Counted from the first letter of the stretch, positions 43,136 to 53,080 are shown. The stretch: 64,000 nt of DNA from an uncultured Burkholderiales bacterium (GCA_903830725.1 CAIKVH010000086.1:47034-111033); one strand, 5' to 3'. Made by a program: numbers and translations. Notes: generated from the sequence alone by a model not told the origin.

Positions 43136-43843
43136 TTGAATAAGATATTTCCCAGTGCCAAAGACGCACTCAAAGGACTGACTCAAGACGGCATGCTGAT
43201 TGCGGTTGGTGGGTTTGGTTTGTGCGGTATTCCCGAGGCCCTAATTGAAGCACTTAAAGATTCAGGCACAAAAAATTTAACGGCAATCTCCAACAATGCG
43301 GGCGTTGATGGATTTGGCTTGGGTAAGTTGCTAGATACACGGCAGATTAAAAAAATGATTTCCTCTTACGTCGGGGAAAACAAAGAGTTTGAACGTCAAT
43401 ATTTAGCCGGAGAACTTGAATTAGAGTTCACGCCGCAGGGAACACTTGCTGAAAAATTAAGGGCGGGTGGAGCGGGTATACCTGCTTTCTTTACCAAAAC
43501 GGGTGTGGGCACGATGGTCGCTGAGGGCAAAGAGTTGCGCGAGTTTGATGGGGAGACCTATGTGATGGAGCGGGCGTTGTTGCCTGATTTATCACTTGTA
43601 AAGGCATACAGAGCGGATAAATCAGGTAATTTACAGTTCAGGTACACCGCTAGAAACTTTAATCCAGCTGTTGCAATGGCCGGAAAGGTCTGCATTGTTG
43701 AGGTGGAAGAGATTGTTGAAAAGGGTGATATGCATCCAGATCAAATTCATTTGCCAGGAATTTATGTTCACAGAATCGTGTTGAACGCAAATCCCGAAAA
43801 AAGAATAGAGAAACGAACCATTACTGAGAAAGCGGGGGTTTGA
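43136..43843 (+). CDS. scoA: 3-oxoacid CoA-transferase subunit A
   Basis: A 235-residue subunit that moves CoA from succinyl-CoA to acetoacetate, with ScoB. The start is TTG with a strong AGGAG eight bases upstream; no ATG lies near. [16 protein letters not shown] near residue 23, [19 protein letters not shown] and [16 protein letters not shown] match the bacterial ScoA type closely. It is followed two bases later by scoB. Works with the thiolase and ETF-QO in short-chain acid/ketone-body use. Confidence 0.94.
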   Translation: MNKIFPSAKDALKGLTQDGMLIAVGGFGLCGIPEALIEALKDSGTKNLTAISNNAGVDGFGLGKLLDTRQIKKMISSYVGENKEFERQYLAGELELEFTPQGTLAEKLRAGGAGIPAFFTKTGVGTMVAEGKELREFDGETYVMERALLPDLSLVKAYRADKSGNLQFRYTARNFNPAVAMAGKVCIVEVEEIVEKGDMHPDQIHLPGIYVHRIVLNANPEKRIEKRTITEKAGV

Positions 43844-43844
43844 C

Positions 43845-44486
43845 ATGAGTTGGAGTCAAGATCAAATGGCAGCCCGTGCTGCCCATGAATTAGAGGACGG
43901 TTTCTACGTTAACTTGGGAATCGGTATCCCAACGCTTGTTGCTAATCACGTTCCCTCAGACATTGAGGTATGGCTTCAGTCTGAAAACGGTATGCTGGGC
44001 ATCGGCCCCTTTCCGACTGAAGAAAATGTTGATGCTGATCTTATCAACGCTGGAAAGCAGACCGTAACTACGATCCTTGGTTCTTCTATTTTTGGTAGTC
44101 ACGAGAGCTTTGCGATGATTAGGGGCGGAAAAATAAACCTCTCTATTTTGGGCGCAATGCAAGTTAGCGAGAAAGGCGATTTGGCCAATTGGATGATTCC
44201 AGGCAAGATGGTTAAAGGTATGGGCGGCGCGATGGACCTGGTAGCGGGTGTTCGCAAAGTGATTGTTTTGATGGAGCACGTTGCTAAAAAGAAAGATGGG
44301 ACCGAGGATTTTAAAATTCTTCCAAGTTGTACCTTGCCTCTTACGGGAGTGGGCGTCGTCGACAAAATTATTACGGATTTGGGCGTAATGGATGTGACTG
44401 ATAAGGGACTTAAGGTTGTGGAATTGGCTCCTGGAGTTACGCAAGAGTTTATTCAAAGTAAGTCGGGTGTAAAGTTACTTTTTTAA
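43845..44486 (+). CDS. scoB: 3-oxoacid CoA-transferase subunit B
   Basis: A 213-residue catalytic subunit. The active-site glutamate that forms the CoA thioester is in [23 protein letters not shown] near the N-terminus and [18 protein letters not shown] in the middle are typical. One base separates it from the scoA stop, so the two are co-translated. Confidence 0.95.
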   Translation: MSWSQDQMAARAAHELEDGFYVNLGIGIPTLVANHVPSDIEVWLQSENGMLGIGPFPTEENVDADLINAGKQTVTTILGSSIFGSHESFAMIRGGKINLSILGAMQVSEKGDLANWMIPGKMVKGMGGAMDLVAGVRKVIVLMEHVAKKKDGTEDFKILPSCTLPLTGVGVVDKIITDLGVMDVTDKGLKVVELAPGVTQEFIQSKSGVKLLF

Positions 44487-44591
44487 TCTAATTTTTAGTG
44501 TTCAAATCTGAGTTTAAAACCAAGAGTAAATTCTGAGTTTCATTTTAAATTCGAATAGAATTCGGCATAATTATTAACCGAGGTTCTCAAA

Positions 44592-44939
44592 ATGAAATCT
44601 AAGCTAGCATATGTCCGCTTTTTGGAGTTGATTCAAACCATTGAGGGTCGTGGCGGCTTGCGTGAGATGGATCTAGACACAAAGAAACTGCTAGAAGTTA
44701 TCGTGGTCAGTGATGCGCAGGGAAAAACTTTGACAGTAACCGATACTATGCAGATGAGCCATATTGCTTCACCTGCTACCATTCACCGTAAACTTGACAC
44801 ACTGCGTGAGATGGGCTTTATCGCTACCGAGTTTATAGGTGAAAATCGCAGAACAAAATACCTAAAACCCACCTCCGCTGCGATCAAATACTTTGATCAG
44901 GTGGGGGCAATGATGGCGAAAGTCTTAAGAGCAAGCTGA
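44592..44939 (+). CDS. Small winged-helix (MarR-like) DNA-binding protein
   Basis: A 115-residue protein with a winged-helix core: the helix-turn-helix reads VTDTMQMSHIASPATIHRKLDTLREMGFI, and a basic wing, GENRRTKYLKPTS, follows, as in MarR-type regulators. There is no ligand-binding domain, so it is shorter than typical MarR. It lies 105 bases after scoB and may regulate the transferase genes, though a separate promoter is possible. Confidence 0.7.
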   Translation: MKSKLAYVRFLELIQTIEGRGGLREMDLDTKKLLEVIVVSDAQGKTLTVTDTMQMSHIASPATIHRKLDTLREMGFIATEFIGENRRTKYLKPTSAAIKYFDQVGAMMAKVLRAS

Positions 44940-45147
44940 TCCCTTTGATCACTTCGATCCCTTGGTAATAGGTTTCTGACTGCTATCTAATGGCTGTAGT
45001 TACACTTAAGCGATGCTTTTGGGGAGTAGAGTTTAATTTTCCGCGATTGAACCTCTTCCAAAACTATAATATCCACGGTTAGCTACTCATTTCTGCATGT
45101 TCGCCTAGCCGAATATGCGTTGTTGGTGTTTTGTTTCAAAGTTGAAC

Positions 45148-45209
45148 GTCCTTCGTTACGTAAATTTTCGTAGGACTGGCTTTAGATTGTCCAAGTCCGG
45201 CCTTTTATT
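45148..45209 (+). promoter_or_regulatory. Overlapping hairpins in the alaS leader
   Basis: GTCCT (45148-45152) can pair with AGGAC (45172-45176), while the overlapping GGACT (45173-45177) can instead pair with AGTCC (45094+100, i.e. 45194-45198), followed by CCTTTTATT. The two pairings exclude each other, as in attenuators. Arms are only five bases, so this may be chance. Confidence 0.25.
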
Positions 45210-45232
45210 GTGAATTTATCCTGAATTTATCC

Positions 45233-47860
45233 ATGAGCACACCTCAATTTAGCGTTGCAGATATTCGCAAAACCTTCCTTGACTTCTTTGTCTCAAAAGG
45301 ACATACCGTCGTTGCTTCGAGCCCCTTGGTACCCGGTAACGATCCAACCCTAATGTTCACTAACTCTGGGATGGTGCAGTTTAAGGACGTATTTCTCGGC
45401 AGCGATAAACGCTCATATGTCAGAGCGACCTCGGTGCAGGCTTGTTTGAGAGCAGGTGGCAAACACAATGATTTGGAAAATGTTGGCTATACAGCGCGGC
45501 ACCATACATTTTTCGAGATGCTTGGGAACTGGAGTTTTGGGGATTACTTTAAAAGAGACAGTTTAAAGTGGGCCTGGGAGTTGTTGACCCAGGTTTATCA
45601 ATTACCTGCAGAGCGTTTGTGGGCGACCGTTTATTTTGAAGACGATGAAGCTTATGATATTTGGACCAAAGAGATTGGACTGCCCAAAGAGCGCGTAGTA
45701 AGGATTGGGGACAATAAGGGGGCTCGCTACGCTTCTGATAATTTTTGGATGATGGCCGATACCGGTCCCTGCGGGCCGTGTTCCGAGATATTTTACGATC
45801 ACGGTCCCGATGTTGCCGGTGGTCCTCCGGGGAGTCCTGATGAGGACGGGGACCGTTTTATTGAGATTTGGAATAATGTGTTCATGCAGTTTGATATGCA
45901 AGCTGATGGCTCCGTTAAAAATTTGCCAGCCCCTTGTGTTGACACAGGTATGGGGCTTGAGCGACTTGCTGCGATTCTTCAAGGCGTACACAGCAACTAT
46001 GAAATAGATCTCTTTGATGCGCTTATCAAAGCCAGCGCACGCGAGACTGGATGCAAGGATCTGGACCATAATTCTTTAAAAGTTATTGCAGACCACATCC
46101 GGGCCACAGCCTTTTTAATTTGCGACGGCGTGTCGCCCAGCAATGAGGGACGTGGTTATGTTCAAAGGCGCATTGTCAGAAGAGCCATTCGTCACGGCTA
46201 CAAGCTCGGCCAAAAGACACCTTTCTTTCATAAGTTAGTTCCTGATTTGGTCAAGCTGATGGGGGATGCATATCCACTGCTTAAGACCAACGAAGCTCGG
46301 GTGATGGAAGTGCTAAGGGCCGAGGAGGAGAGGTTTTACGAAACCCTTGAGATTGGCATGCAGATACTTGACGCTGCAATACAAGATAACGCCACTGAGT
46401 TGTCCGGGGAGGTTGCTTTTAAACTTCACGATACTTACGGATTTCCGCTAGATTTGACCAATGATGTTTGCCGTGAGCGAAGTGTGCACGTGGATGAGGG
46501 CGGGTTTAACGCTGCGATGGAGCGTCAAAAATCCCAAGCTAGAGCGGCTGGTAAGTTCAGAATGGACAAGGCGCTTGAATACGCAGGTCCTGCCAATGAA
46601 TTCATTGGCTACTCGCAGATTGAATCTAGCGCCAAAGTGCTAGCTCTTTATTTAGACGGTAAGGCAGTGCAAAGCCTTAGTGAGGGAGAACACGGCGTGG
46701 TCGTTCTAGACCGAACTCCCTTTTACGCAGAGAGCGGGGGACAAGTGGGTGATGTGGGCAAACTCACCAAAGTAGACAGCGAATTCACCGTAACTGACAC
46801 TTCTAAAATCAAAGCCGATGTTTACGGTCATCACGGTTTGCAGCGTCTGGGGACTTTGCGGGTTGGAGATTCGCTCAGTGCACATATTGATAAAGAGATG
46901 CGCGCTGCAACCATGCGGCACCACTCAGTCACCCACATCATGCATAAAGCATTGAAAATGGTTTTAGGAGACCATGTTCAACAAAAGGGAAGTTTGGTTA
47001 ATCCTGAGCGAACGCGTTTTGATTTTGCTCACAACGCGCCCTTGAGCACTCAACAAATCAAAGATATAGAGACAATCGTTAACCGCGAAATTCTTGTCAA
47101 CTCTGAGACCCATGCTCAGGTGATGGATATAGAGTCCGCAAAGAAAACCGGGGCAATGATGCTATTTGGTGAGAAATACGGGGACCATGTGCGCGTGCTT
47201 GATATAGGTACTTCTCGAGAGTTGTGCGGGGGCACCCACGTGACCCGCACTGGCGATATTGGGCTATTTAAGGTGCTCTCTGAGAGCGGTGTAGCCTCTG
47301 GAGTCCGGCGCATCGAGGCCATAGCAGGCGAACAAGTTCTTGGCCACCTGCAGCACCTAGAGGATACGCTCAGTAACGCTGCGAGTGCGCTTAGAACGCC
47401 TGTTGGCGAGGTCAATGCGCGTATTGCTCAAATGATTGAGCAATCCAAGAGTTTAGAAAAAGAGATAGATGCTTTAAAGGGCAAGCTTGCCAGCTCTCAG
47501 GGCAATGATTTAATGGTGAAGGCCATTGATATCGCAGGAGTCAAGGTCCTGAGTGCTGAGTTGAGCGGGGCAGATGCAAAGGTGCTTCGCGATACTCTCG
47601 ATCAACTTCGCAATAAGCTCAAATCGTGCGTGCTTGTTTTAGGGAGTGCTCAAGGCGAGAAGGTTCAACTCGCAGCGGCGGTAAGTTCAGATTTGATAGC
47701 CAAAGTTAAAGCTGGTGAGCTTGTAAACTTTGTGGCGCTACAAGTTGGCGGCAAAGGGGGCGGCAAGCCTGATATGGCAATGGCTGGGGGTACTCAGCCA
47801 GAGCACTTAGCTAAAGCCTTGGAGAGTGTCCCAGAGCAGGTTAGGAAATTACTAAGCTGA
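45233..47860 (+). CDS. alaS: Alanyl-tRNA synthetase
   Basis: An 875-residue synthetase charging tRNA-Ala. In order: class II catalytic core (residues 1-240, with [20 protein letters not shown]), tRNA-recognition domain, the editing domain with HHSVTHIMH and [10 protein letters not shown] zinc-binding histidines and cysteine (HxxxH and CxxxH), and the C-terminal glycine-rich oligomerisation domain ([16 protein letters not shown]). Full length. An 11-base direct repeat (TGAATTTATCC twice) immediately precedes the ATG in place of a classical ribosome-binding site. Convergent with trmB, six bases apart. Confidence 0.96.
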   Translation: MSTPQFSVADIRKTFLDFFVSKGHTVVASSPLVPGNDPTLMFTNSGMVQFKDVFLGSDKRSYVRATSVQACLRAGGKHNDLENVGYTARHHTFFEMLGNWSFGDYFKRDSLKWAWELLTQVYQLPAERLWATVYFEDDEAYDIWTKEIGLPKERVVRIGDNKGARYASDNFWMMADTGPCGPCSEIFYDHGPDVAGGPPGSPDEDGDRFIEIWNNVFMQFDMQADGSVKNLPAPCVDTGMGLERLAAILQGVHSNYEIDLFDALIKASARETGCKDLDHNSLKVIADHIRATAFLICDGVSPSNEGRGYVQRRIVRRAIRHGYKLGQKTPFFHKLVPDLVKLMGDAYPLLKTNEARVMEVLRAEEERFYETLEIGMQILDAAIQDNATELSGEVAFKLHDTYGFPLDLTNDVCRERSVHVDEGGFNAAMERQKSQARAAGKFRMDKALEYAGPANEFIGYSQIESSAKVLALYLDGKAVQSLSEGEHGVVVLDRTPFYAESGGQVGDVGKLTKVDSEFTVTDTSKIKADVYGHHGLQRLGTLRVGDSLSAHIDKEMRAATMRHHSVTHIMHKALKMVLGDHVQQKGSLVNPERTRFDFAHNAPLSTQQIKDIETIVNREILVNSETHAQVMDIESAKKTGAMMLFGEKYGDHVRVLDIGTSRELCGGTHVTRTGDIGLFKVLSESGVASGVRRIEAIAGEQVLGHLQHLEDTLSNAASALRTPVGEVNARIAQMIEQSKSLEKEIDALKGKLASSQGNDLMVKAIDIAGVKVLSAELSGADAKVLRDTLDQLRNKLKSCVLVLGSAQGEKVQLAAAVSSDLIAKVKAGELVNFVALQVGGKGGGKPDMAMAGGTQPEHLAKALESVPEQVRKLLS

Positions 47861-47866
47861 TCGGGT

Positions 47867-48583
47867 TCAATGGTCCTTGGTGAAAACCAAGTCCCAAACT
47901 CCGTGGCCCAACTTTAGGCCTCGGTTTTCGAATTTAGTTAAGGGACGATAGTGGGGCTTTGCTGCGTAGCCACTCGGATCCTCAGAGGTGTTCTTTAAAT
48001 TCTGAGCCCCAGACAGAACCTCTAACATTTGTACCGCATATGCCTCCCAATCGGTTGCGCAGTGAATGTAGCCCCCTATCCTTACTTTAGTCATTAACGC
48101 CTCTACAAATGGGGCTTGAATTAATCTTCTTTTATTGTGCTTTTTCTTATGCCACGGATCAGGAAAGAAGATGTGAACACCCTCCAAACTAGCGGGTGCG
48201 ATCATATGCTCTAGCACTTGAACCGCATCGTGTTGAATGATACGGATGTTTTTAATATTAAATTCGCCCACTCTTTTTAAAAGCGCACCGACCCCTGGGT
48301 CGTGTACTTCGCAGCAAAGGAAGTTGGTGTGAGTGAGGGTTTGTGCGATGGCCGCTGTTGCCTCGCCCATTCCAAATCCAATCTCAAACACCACTGGAGA
48401 ATTGGGATCGTCACTGAATTTGAAAGCCTGAGGCAAATCTAGAACGGTTGGTGTGTACGCAATTAGGAAATCAGCGCCAATTTCTTGTCTTGCTTTGATC
48501 TGGCCTGTTGTGATGCGTCCTGATCTTTTTACAAAGCTACGGATTGAGCGGGGGTGAAGAACCTCTTCATTTGCGTTGATCAT
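47867..48583 (-). CDS. trmB: tRNA (guanine-N7-)-methyltransferase
   Basis: 238 residues from the chosen ATG; the frame extends to a TTG at 48652 but the extra 23 residues are not family-like. TrmB methylates G46 of tRNA with SAM. Motif I is [15 protein letters not shown], and the diagnostic [17 protein letters not shown] segment and the C-terminal DWEAYA are present. The [11 protein letters not shown] motif near the N-terminus is typical. Confidence 0.93.
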   Translation of the reverse strand: MINANEEVLHPRSIRSFVKRSGRITTGQIKARQEIGADFLIAYTPTVLDLPQAFKFSDDPNSPVVFEIGFGMGEATAAIAQTLTHTNFLCCEVHDPGVGALLKRVGEFNIKNIRIIQHDAVQVLEHMIAPASLEGVHIFFPDPWHKKKHNKRRLIQAPFVEALMTKVRIGGYIHCATDWEAYAVQMLEVLSGAQNLKNTSEDPSGYAAKPHYRPLTKFENRGLKLGHGVWDLVFTKDH

Positions 48584-48687
48584 GGTTAAGATATTTTTAG
48601 GATATTTTGAAAATTCTATTAACAGTACAGATCTCTCCACGGTAGAGTCCAAAACTGCAGGGCGCCGCGTGCCGTTTTATTCTCAGG

Positions 48688-48786
48688 CTAATAGACACAG
48701 CGCAGTCTGTGCGCTTCGTCCATCAGCACCAAGTCCCCAGCAACGGCTTTGAGCTCCCTTGGTCGTGACCCAGGCTCAATGTCAGT
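48688..48786 (-). pseudogene. Possible gene remnant with DEAH-like segment
   Basis: A 32-codon stop-to-stop frame between trmB and the renalase-like gene. It contains AGDLVLMDEAHRLRC and ends CVY. Wording resembles the Walker B region of DEAH-type ATPases, but there is no credible start codon or upstream homologous part. It may be the decayed end of a lost gene or chance. An AGCGCA/TGCGCT inverted repeat lies inside it. Confidence 0.2.
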
Positions 48787-48832
48787 TTAATACCAAATTG
48801 GGGAATTATTTGTGCGAGTCCTAATGCGCTCT

Positions 48833-49915
48833 TTAGCAAACAAGAAGTGATAGGGACAGGCCACTTATAAATGCATCCTCAACTCGGTGACCGAGGTGCC
48901 AGTCTCCGCAGGTTCCGATACGTGCCTCTTGTGCCCATAAACAGTTTTGGCCAAGTGGGGTAAGGGTCTTTGCATATCTCCAGCGGTGAACTGCGCTATG
49001 ACTGGGCTCAACCCTGATACCCGTTAATTCTGCAAAGGCTCTAAGGAGTTTTGCTTTAACTCTTTCCGGATCATCCTCTAAGTGCTCAAGTGACCATTTT
49101 GGTCCTGCTTGCACGGTCCAGCGCTCTATATGGCTTTTGCCGGGTTTGGAGGACTCGCGCGCGACCCATGCAATTCTGTGGTGAGTACTCTTGGCAGCGT
49201 TCCACTGAGGGCCAAAATTCGACAGCCCTTGTTGACTCGCCTGCGGGAACGCGACCATAAGGGTCCAACAAGGTTCTGTCACCACAAGATCAACTTGGTG
49301 TTTGATGGCCTCAATAGAGGAGGTTAATCCTGGATCAATTAGTTTTTGTAGCATCGAATGCTCAAGCAAAGCACTACACTGGGGATTAGGAATGGCTAGC
49401 AACACCGTGTCAAAACCTTCAAACTCCTTGGCGCTATCACCTTGTTGAGTGTGCAGGGTCCAAGTTCTTGGGGCGGAATTCTTCTCGCTAGATTCAAGAC
49501 GGGTAACTTCGGTGCTGTAGTGCACAGCGTCTACATCAACCAGTGGCTGAGCCCAGTGCCTGACAAGTGCATTCATTGCAGGGACAGCAACATAATGCTT
49601 TTCTCTTGCGGGCAGTGGCGCTTCAATCACTCTTCCTAATTCATCCAATACGCGAACCGCGTTGACACTCCAGGGTCTACAAATCTCTTGCGTGCCGGGA
49701 ACTTCATTGATTGCTTTTTCAAAGCGGGGATCTCTGATCGTGAAATACTGCACGCCGTGATCAAAACTACCCCATGACGATTCACGGGTCGACATGCGAC
49801 CGCCTGCTCCTTTGCTTTTCTCAAAAACTGTTACGGAGTGTCCTGCTTTTAAGAGGGTCCTTGCTGCGGTAATACCCGCCATACCAGCGCCAATGATGGC
49901 AATTTTTTTTAGCAT
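48833..49915 (-). CDS. Renalase-like FAD-dependent oxidoreductase
   Basis: A 360-residue flavoprotein of the amine-oxidase/renalase type. The FAD loop AIIGAGMAGITAARTL is at residues 6-21, EKSKGAGGRMSTR follows, and SFDHGVQYFTIRD is the renalase-family hallmark. The C-terminal FAD-contact segment is IGTCGDWHLGHRVEDAFISG. Bacterial renalases oxidise isomeric dihydronicotinamides, a repair activity; the substrate of this one is not proven. Isolated gene, divergent from pirin. Confidence 0.87.
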   Translation of the reverse strand: MLKKIAIIGAGMAGITAARTLLKAGHSVTVFEKSKGAGGRMSTRESSWGSFDHGVQYFTIRDPRFEKAINEVPGTQEICRPWSVNAVRVLDELGRVIEAPLPAREKHYVAVPAMNALVRHWAQPLVDVDAVHYSTEVTRLESSEKNSAPRTWTLHTQQGDSAKEFEGFDTVLLAIPNPQCSALLEHSMLQKLIDPGLTSSIEAIKHQVDLVVTEPCWTLMVAFPQASQQGLSNFGPQWNAAKSTHHRIAWVARESSKPGKSHIERWTVQAGPKWSLEHLEDDPERVKAKLLRAFAELTGIRVEPSHSAVHRWRYAKTLTPLGQNCLWAQEARIGTCGDWHLGHRVEDAFISGLSLSLLVC

Positions 49916-50168
49916 ATTAGCTCTCGATTCTATAAGTAGTGTTGATCACCAAGTATTGATTTTGCCACGAGATTTTTTTAGATTTCAAGTTTCTAAAGCC
50001 CCACTGTGAAATTTGGTCAATTCAACTAAAATAGTGCATTAATTCAAATTAATTGAATAATGCCATCAAATAGGAGAGTTGGGAAGAGGGTATTTCCCTT
50101 TCAAATAACGCCCTAAGGATGCAATACCAAATTTGAATTCGACTTTAAAGTACGAGGACGTTTTTCCC

Positions 50169-50870
50169 ATGATAAAAATCAGAAAATCAGATGATAGAGG
50201 ACATGCCGACCATGGGTGGTTGGTATCTAAGCACAGTTTTTCATTTGCCAATTACCACGACCCCGAGTTTATGGGATGGGGTAATTTGCGCGTTATCAAT
50301 GAGGACAAAATCCTACCAGGTCAAGGATTTGGTACCCATGGACACAAGGATATGGAGATCATTAGTTACGTAATGTCTGGTGAATTGGCCCATAAAGATA
50401 GCATTGGAAATGTAGTAGGCATTCCTCCTGGTGATATTCAAAGGATGAGTGCCGGTAAGGGCGTGATGCACAGTGAGTTTAATCACGCCCCCAACAGCAC
50501 CACTCATTTCTTTCAGATTTGGATTCAACCCAATATTAAGGGCATTGAGCCCAGTTATGAGCAAAAAACCGTTTCAGCCAGCTCTAAGAAAGGACAGTTT
50601 GAATTGATTGCAGGCCCCGCGGGTGGAGCCAATGCGGTAAAGATTCATGCTGATGCAAGTTTGTATGTGGGTGAATTTGTGAAGGATCAGAGCGCAAAAT
50701 TCGCACTTGATCCCAAGCGAAAGTCGTATGTTCATTTGATCAAGGGGGCTTTGCAAGTCAATGGGATTGATCTGCGGGCTGGGGACGCTCTTTTGGTCGA
50801 GGCTGAAACTGAATTAAATTTTAGTCAAGGCCTTGAGGCTGAGGTCTTGTTATTTGAATTAGCTCAATAG
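50169..50870 (+). CDS. Pirin family protein
   Basis: 233 residues from an ATG with GAGGA upstream; an in-frame TTG at 50133 would add 12. Bicupin fold. Metal ligands are the two histidines of GTHGHKDMEI, the later histidine of MHSEFNHAP and the intervening glutamate. SKHSFSFANYHDPEFMGWGNLRVINEDKILPGQGF near the N-terminus is the family signature. Pirins include quercetinases and redox-linked regulators. It is followed by a flavodoxin-like gene 44 bases downstream, likely an operon under redox control (inference). Confidence 0.9.
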   Translation: MIKIRKSDDRGHADHGWLVSKHSFSFANYHDPEFMGWGNLRVINEDKILPGQGFGTHGHKDMEIISYVMSGELAHKDSIGNVVGIPPGDIQRMSAGKGVMHSEFNHAPNSTTHFFQIWIQPNIKGIEPSYEQKTVSASSKKGQFELIAGPAGGANAVKIHADASLYVGEFVKDQSAKFALDPKRKSYVHLIKGALQVNGIDLRAGDALLVEAETELNFSQGLEAEVLLFELAQ

Positions 50871-50914
50871 TTGATTGAGTGATTTTTTTTTGAGTTTTAA
50901 CTAGGAGTATTTAG

Positions 50915-51448
50915 ATGTCAAAAGTTGTCGTTGTTTATCATTCAGGTTATGGTCACACAGAGCGTGTTGCTGATTTTGTAGCCCAAGGTGCAAATGCGCA
51001 TAAGGTTGTAATTGATGCCGAAGGAAATGTTGACGAAGCAGGGTGGACCGCTTTAAACGGTGCGGATGCAATCATATTTGGATCCCCAACATACATGGGT
51101 ATGGTCTCCTGGCAGTTTAAAAAATTTGCAGACGCTACTTCAAAGCAGTGGTTCGCTAGCGCTTGGAAAAATAAAGTAGCGGGCGGTTTTACGATCTCAG
51201 CGAGCCCAAGCGGAGATAAGCTTTCAACGATTCAGTATTTCATTACTCTCTCCATGCAGCAAGGCATGATCTGGGTAGGTCAACCAAGCATGAACGACGG
51301 GACCGTTAATCGTCTGGGTTCTAACTCTGGGGTCATGGCACAAGTTGGTCCAACGAGCCCTGCTTCGGACATTCCTCAGGGTGATTTGGATACGGCTAAG
51401 GCCTACGGTGCAAGGGTTGCAGAAATTGCTGCTAAATTGGCAGTTTGA
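50915..51448 (+). CDS. WrbA-like flavodoxin-family NAD(P)H:quinone oxidoreductase
   Basis: A 177-residue flavodoxin-fold protein. The FMN phosphate loop is YHSGYGHTERVADFVA at residues ~8-23, the second loop is FGSPTYMGMVSWQFKKFAD, and TISASPSGDKLSTI corresponds to the third. It resembles WrbA but is slightly shorter. Likely reduces quinones by two electrons. TAGGAG ribosome-binding site. Downstream of pirin, whose quercetinase-like or redox activity would fit a quinone-handling pair. Confidence 0.88.
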   Translation: MSKVVVVYHSGYGHTERVADFVAQGANAHKVVIDAEGNVDEAGWTALNGADAIIFGSPTYMGMVSWQFKKFADATSKQWFASAWKNKVAGGFTISASPSGDKLSTIQYFITLSMQQGMIWVGQPSMNDGTVNRLGSNSGVMAQVGPTSPASDIPQGDLDTAKAYGARVAEIAAKLAV

Positions 51449-51519
51449 GGTAACAAGGGGTATTGGGTTTTTTGAACTAGGTTCTTTTTTGAACGGTAAA
51501 CCACTTTTTTGGGGTGCGT

Positions 51520-51723
51520 ATGAATTTTAATTCCGATGAGCTATTGCATGCAGCCGTACTCAGAGAGATGGAGCGAGGAGAGAGGCGAGACGGGTTATGG
51601 GCACAGGCGCTTTCTGCTAGTAACTTGGATAAAAACAAAGCCACCGCAAAATACATTGAACTCCGGGTTCAGTCTATGAAAGATGACATGAAAAAATTCA
51701 TCAAGATGAGTATCAAACCCTAA
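51520..51723 (+). CDS. Small hypothetical protein
   Basis: A 67-residue protein (an upstream GTG would add two). Highly charged and helical: LREMERGERRDGLWAQAL and KYIELRVQSMKDDMKKF. No known domain was recognised. Similar short acidic-basic helical proteins occur in Burkholderiales. It lies after the WrbA-like gene and before a strong terminator, so it may be the last gene of that operon. Confidence 0.65.
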   Translation: MNFNSDELLHAAVLREMERGERRDGLWAQALSASNLDKNKATAKYIELRVQSMKDDMKKFIKMSIKP

Positions 51724-51749
51724 GAACCCAAAACCTTCCTTGTTAAAAC

Positions 51750-51797
51750 ATTCAGCCCGCTTGGAGTACTAATTTCCAAGCGGGCTGAATTGCTTTT
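51750..51797. terminator. Strong bidirectional terminator
   Basis: Perfect 16-base arms ATTCAGCCCGCTTGGA and TCCAAGCGGGCTGAAT around a 9-base loop, with CTTTT on the plus side and A-rich bases on the other. Sits between convergent small genes. Confidence 0.92.
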
Positions 51798-51808
51798 AGC
51801 TAATGCGT

Positions 51809-52123
51809 TTATTTCTTAAGTGGCTTACCACCGCTTTTTAGGCACTCGTCCATAGAGTTAAAGGGTGTGAAGTTCTTGGTTTGTTTAAAGCTAGGACTTG
51901 TTTTGTCATGACAAATTCCGCTTGCTGTTGCCTTCTTCACCACTGGATCCGCAGCCGGTGCTGCAGCTGCCGGGGCTGCAGCAGGGGCAGGAGCTGCAGC
52001 TGTGCTAGCTGCGGGTTGAGCCGGCTTTGCGCTATTGGCGCTTGCAGCCGGATCAGCCGCATAAGCAGCGCTTGCCAAAACCAAAGTACTTGTTACGAGC
52101 AGAGACAGAAATTTACTTTTCAT
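51809..52123 (-). CDS. Exported alanine/proline-rich small protein
   Basis: A 104-residue protein. Signal peptide MKSKFLSLLVTSTLVLASAAYA (cleavage near residue 22), then about 40 residues almost only alanine, proline and serine, then a short globular C-terminus with two cysteines (GICHDKTSP and DECLKSGG) that could form a disulfide. Function unknown; the alanine/proline stretch looks like a flexible spacer in the periplasm. Confidence 0.8.
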   Translation of the reverse strand: MKSKFLSLLVTSTLVLASAAYAADPAASANSAKPAQPAASTAAAPAPAAAPAAAAPAADPVVKKATASGICHDKTSPSFKQTKNFTPFNSMDECLKSGGKPLKK

Positions 52124-52195
52124 TTTTAAAACTCCTAAAAAAAATGATTACTAACCCAACAAAAGAATACACACCAACTTCTAAAATATTCTAAT

Positions 52196-52660
52196 TCACC
52201 ACCTCCTATGCCAACCCCGTTCAGGGTGATGCCACCCCCAGCCAAAACGGGGATGATAAGCCCAGGCCCAGTTCGCACCAGGGGCATTGTATGTGGGTGC
52301 GACATAGTCAACGCCCGACGGCAAAATAAGGGGGACCTGAGGAACCAAGACCTGAGCAGGCGGGGTAACGATTGGTTCAGCTCTTAATGGCGCTGGGTTA
52401 ATTGTTCCCGCCTGAGCGAGTTGAGGGGGGACAAGGACTCGTGCTGAATTTGTACTTTGCGCATTTGTATCATTAATGGGTTGAGGTGCTTGTATTAATG
52501 GCTGCGAGCTTTGAGGCGCAAGCGGGGCTTGAATGACTTCTTGCGCTTGAGATTGCGACTGATATTTTGCCTGAGGTTGCGCCTGTAGGTGAGCTTGCCC
52601 CGAAGCCAAAAGCAGCGCTACGAGTAACGCTTTAGGACTTCGGTAAGACCAACCCGTCAT
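52196..52660 (-). CDS. Exported glutamine/proline-rich protein
   Basis: 154 residues from an ATG just after the upstream gene's stop. Signal peptide of ~25 residues (ALLVALLLASGQAHLQAQ), then a glutamine-, serine- and proline-rich region, then a tryptophan/glycine/histidine-rich end (ANWAWAYHPRFGWGWHHPERGWHRRW), similar to YXXRYGWGWHHP-type periplasmic proteins of Burkholderiales. The histidines could bind metal. Function unknown. The start lies 2 bases from the end of the 93-residue gene, so co-transcribed. Confidence 0.72.
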   Translation of the reverse strand: MTGWSYRSPKALLVALLLASGQAHLQAQPQAKYQSQSQAQEVIQAPLAPQSSQPLIQAPQPINDTNAQSTNSARVLVPPQLAQAGTINPAPLRAEPIVTPPAQVLVPQVPLILPSGVDYVAPTYNAPGANWAWAYHPRFGWGWHHPERGWHRRW

Positions 52661-52664
52661 GAGC

Positions 52665-52946
52665 TTAGAGTTTGAGTTCGCCGTGCCTAAATGGAATCCA
52701 ATTTTTATGATCTGGTCTGTACTGCAATCCATAAGGGTTGATGAAGAAAACCTTTAAAAGTGGATTGCCCCCCTCTTGGGAAGTTTTGTTTGCATCAACT
52801 AATCCTGTCGGCAAAAAGACTTTCTCATATACCTCTTGGGTCGTTGGCTCATGGCCCAATGTTTTTGTGTACTCTTGAGCTTGTTCAGCAATTCTCCAAG
52901 CCTCATCAACCATATCGATGTAGCGAACTGGTGCTGTTTCTGTCAT
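52665..52946 (-). CDS. Hypothetical protein, 93 residues
   Basis: Soluble-looking small protein, not recognised. The N-terminal half is helical (MVDEAWRIAEQAQEYTKTL), followed by PTTQEVYEKVFLPTGLVDA and a C-terminal segment with aromatic residues (FFINPYGLQYRPDHKNW). An AT-rich gap with a perfect 12-base palindrome lies between it and argF further downstream of the ends. Directly precedes the glutamine/proline-rich exported protein. Confidence 0.7.
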   Translation of the reverse strand: MTETAPVRYIDMVDEAWRIAEQAQEYTKTLGHEPTTQEVYEKVFLPTGLVDANKTSQEGGNPLLKVFFINPYGLQYRPDHKNWIPFRHGELKL

Positions 52947-53034
52947 ATCTTCAATCTCCTGAACGGTTTACTCAATCAAAATAAGAATCATATATGACTT
53001 TGGGATTCATTTGCAAAAATCAATACGGACACAA

Positions 53035-53046
53035 ATTGAATTCAAT
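53035..53046. repeat. Perfect 12-base palindrome
   Basis: ATTGAATTCAAT between the 93-residue gene promoter side and the 3' end of argF. Resembles half of an arginine-repressor type box (TGAAT/ATTCA) but it lies after, not before, the arg genes, so a role for the divergent small gene is as likely. Confidence 0.35.
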
Positions 53047-53080
53047 GAATTTCAATTAAATTAATATGAAATAATTATTT

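Noticed and set aside
45047..45070. TTGAAC and TATAAT upstream of alaS as a promoter
   Set aside because: Spacing is only 12 bases, too short for a sigma-70 promoter, although the TATAAT alone may be real.
53035..53046. Arginine-repressor box for argF
   Set aside because: It lies downstream of argF, not at its promoter, and only half of a box is recognisable.
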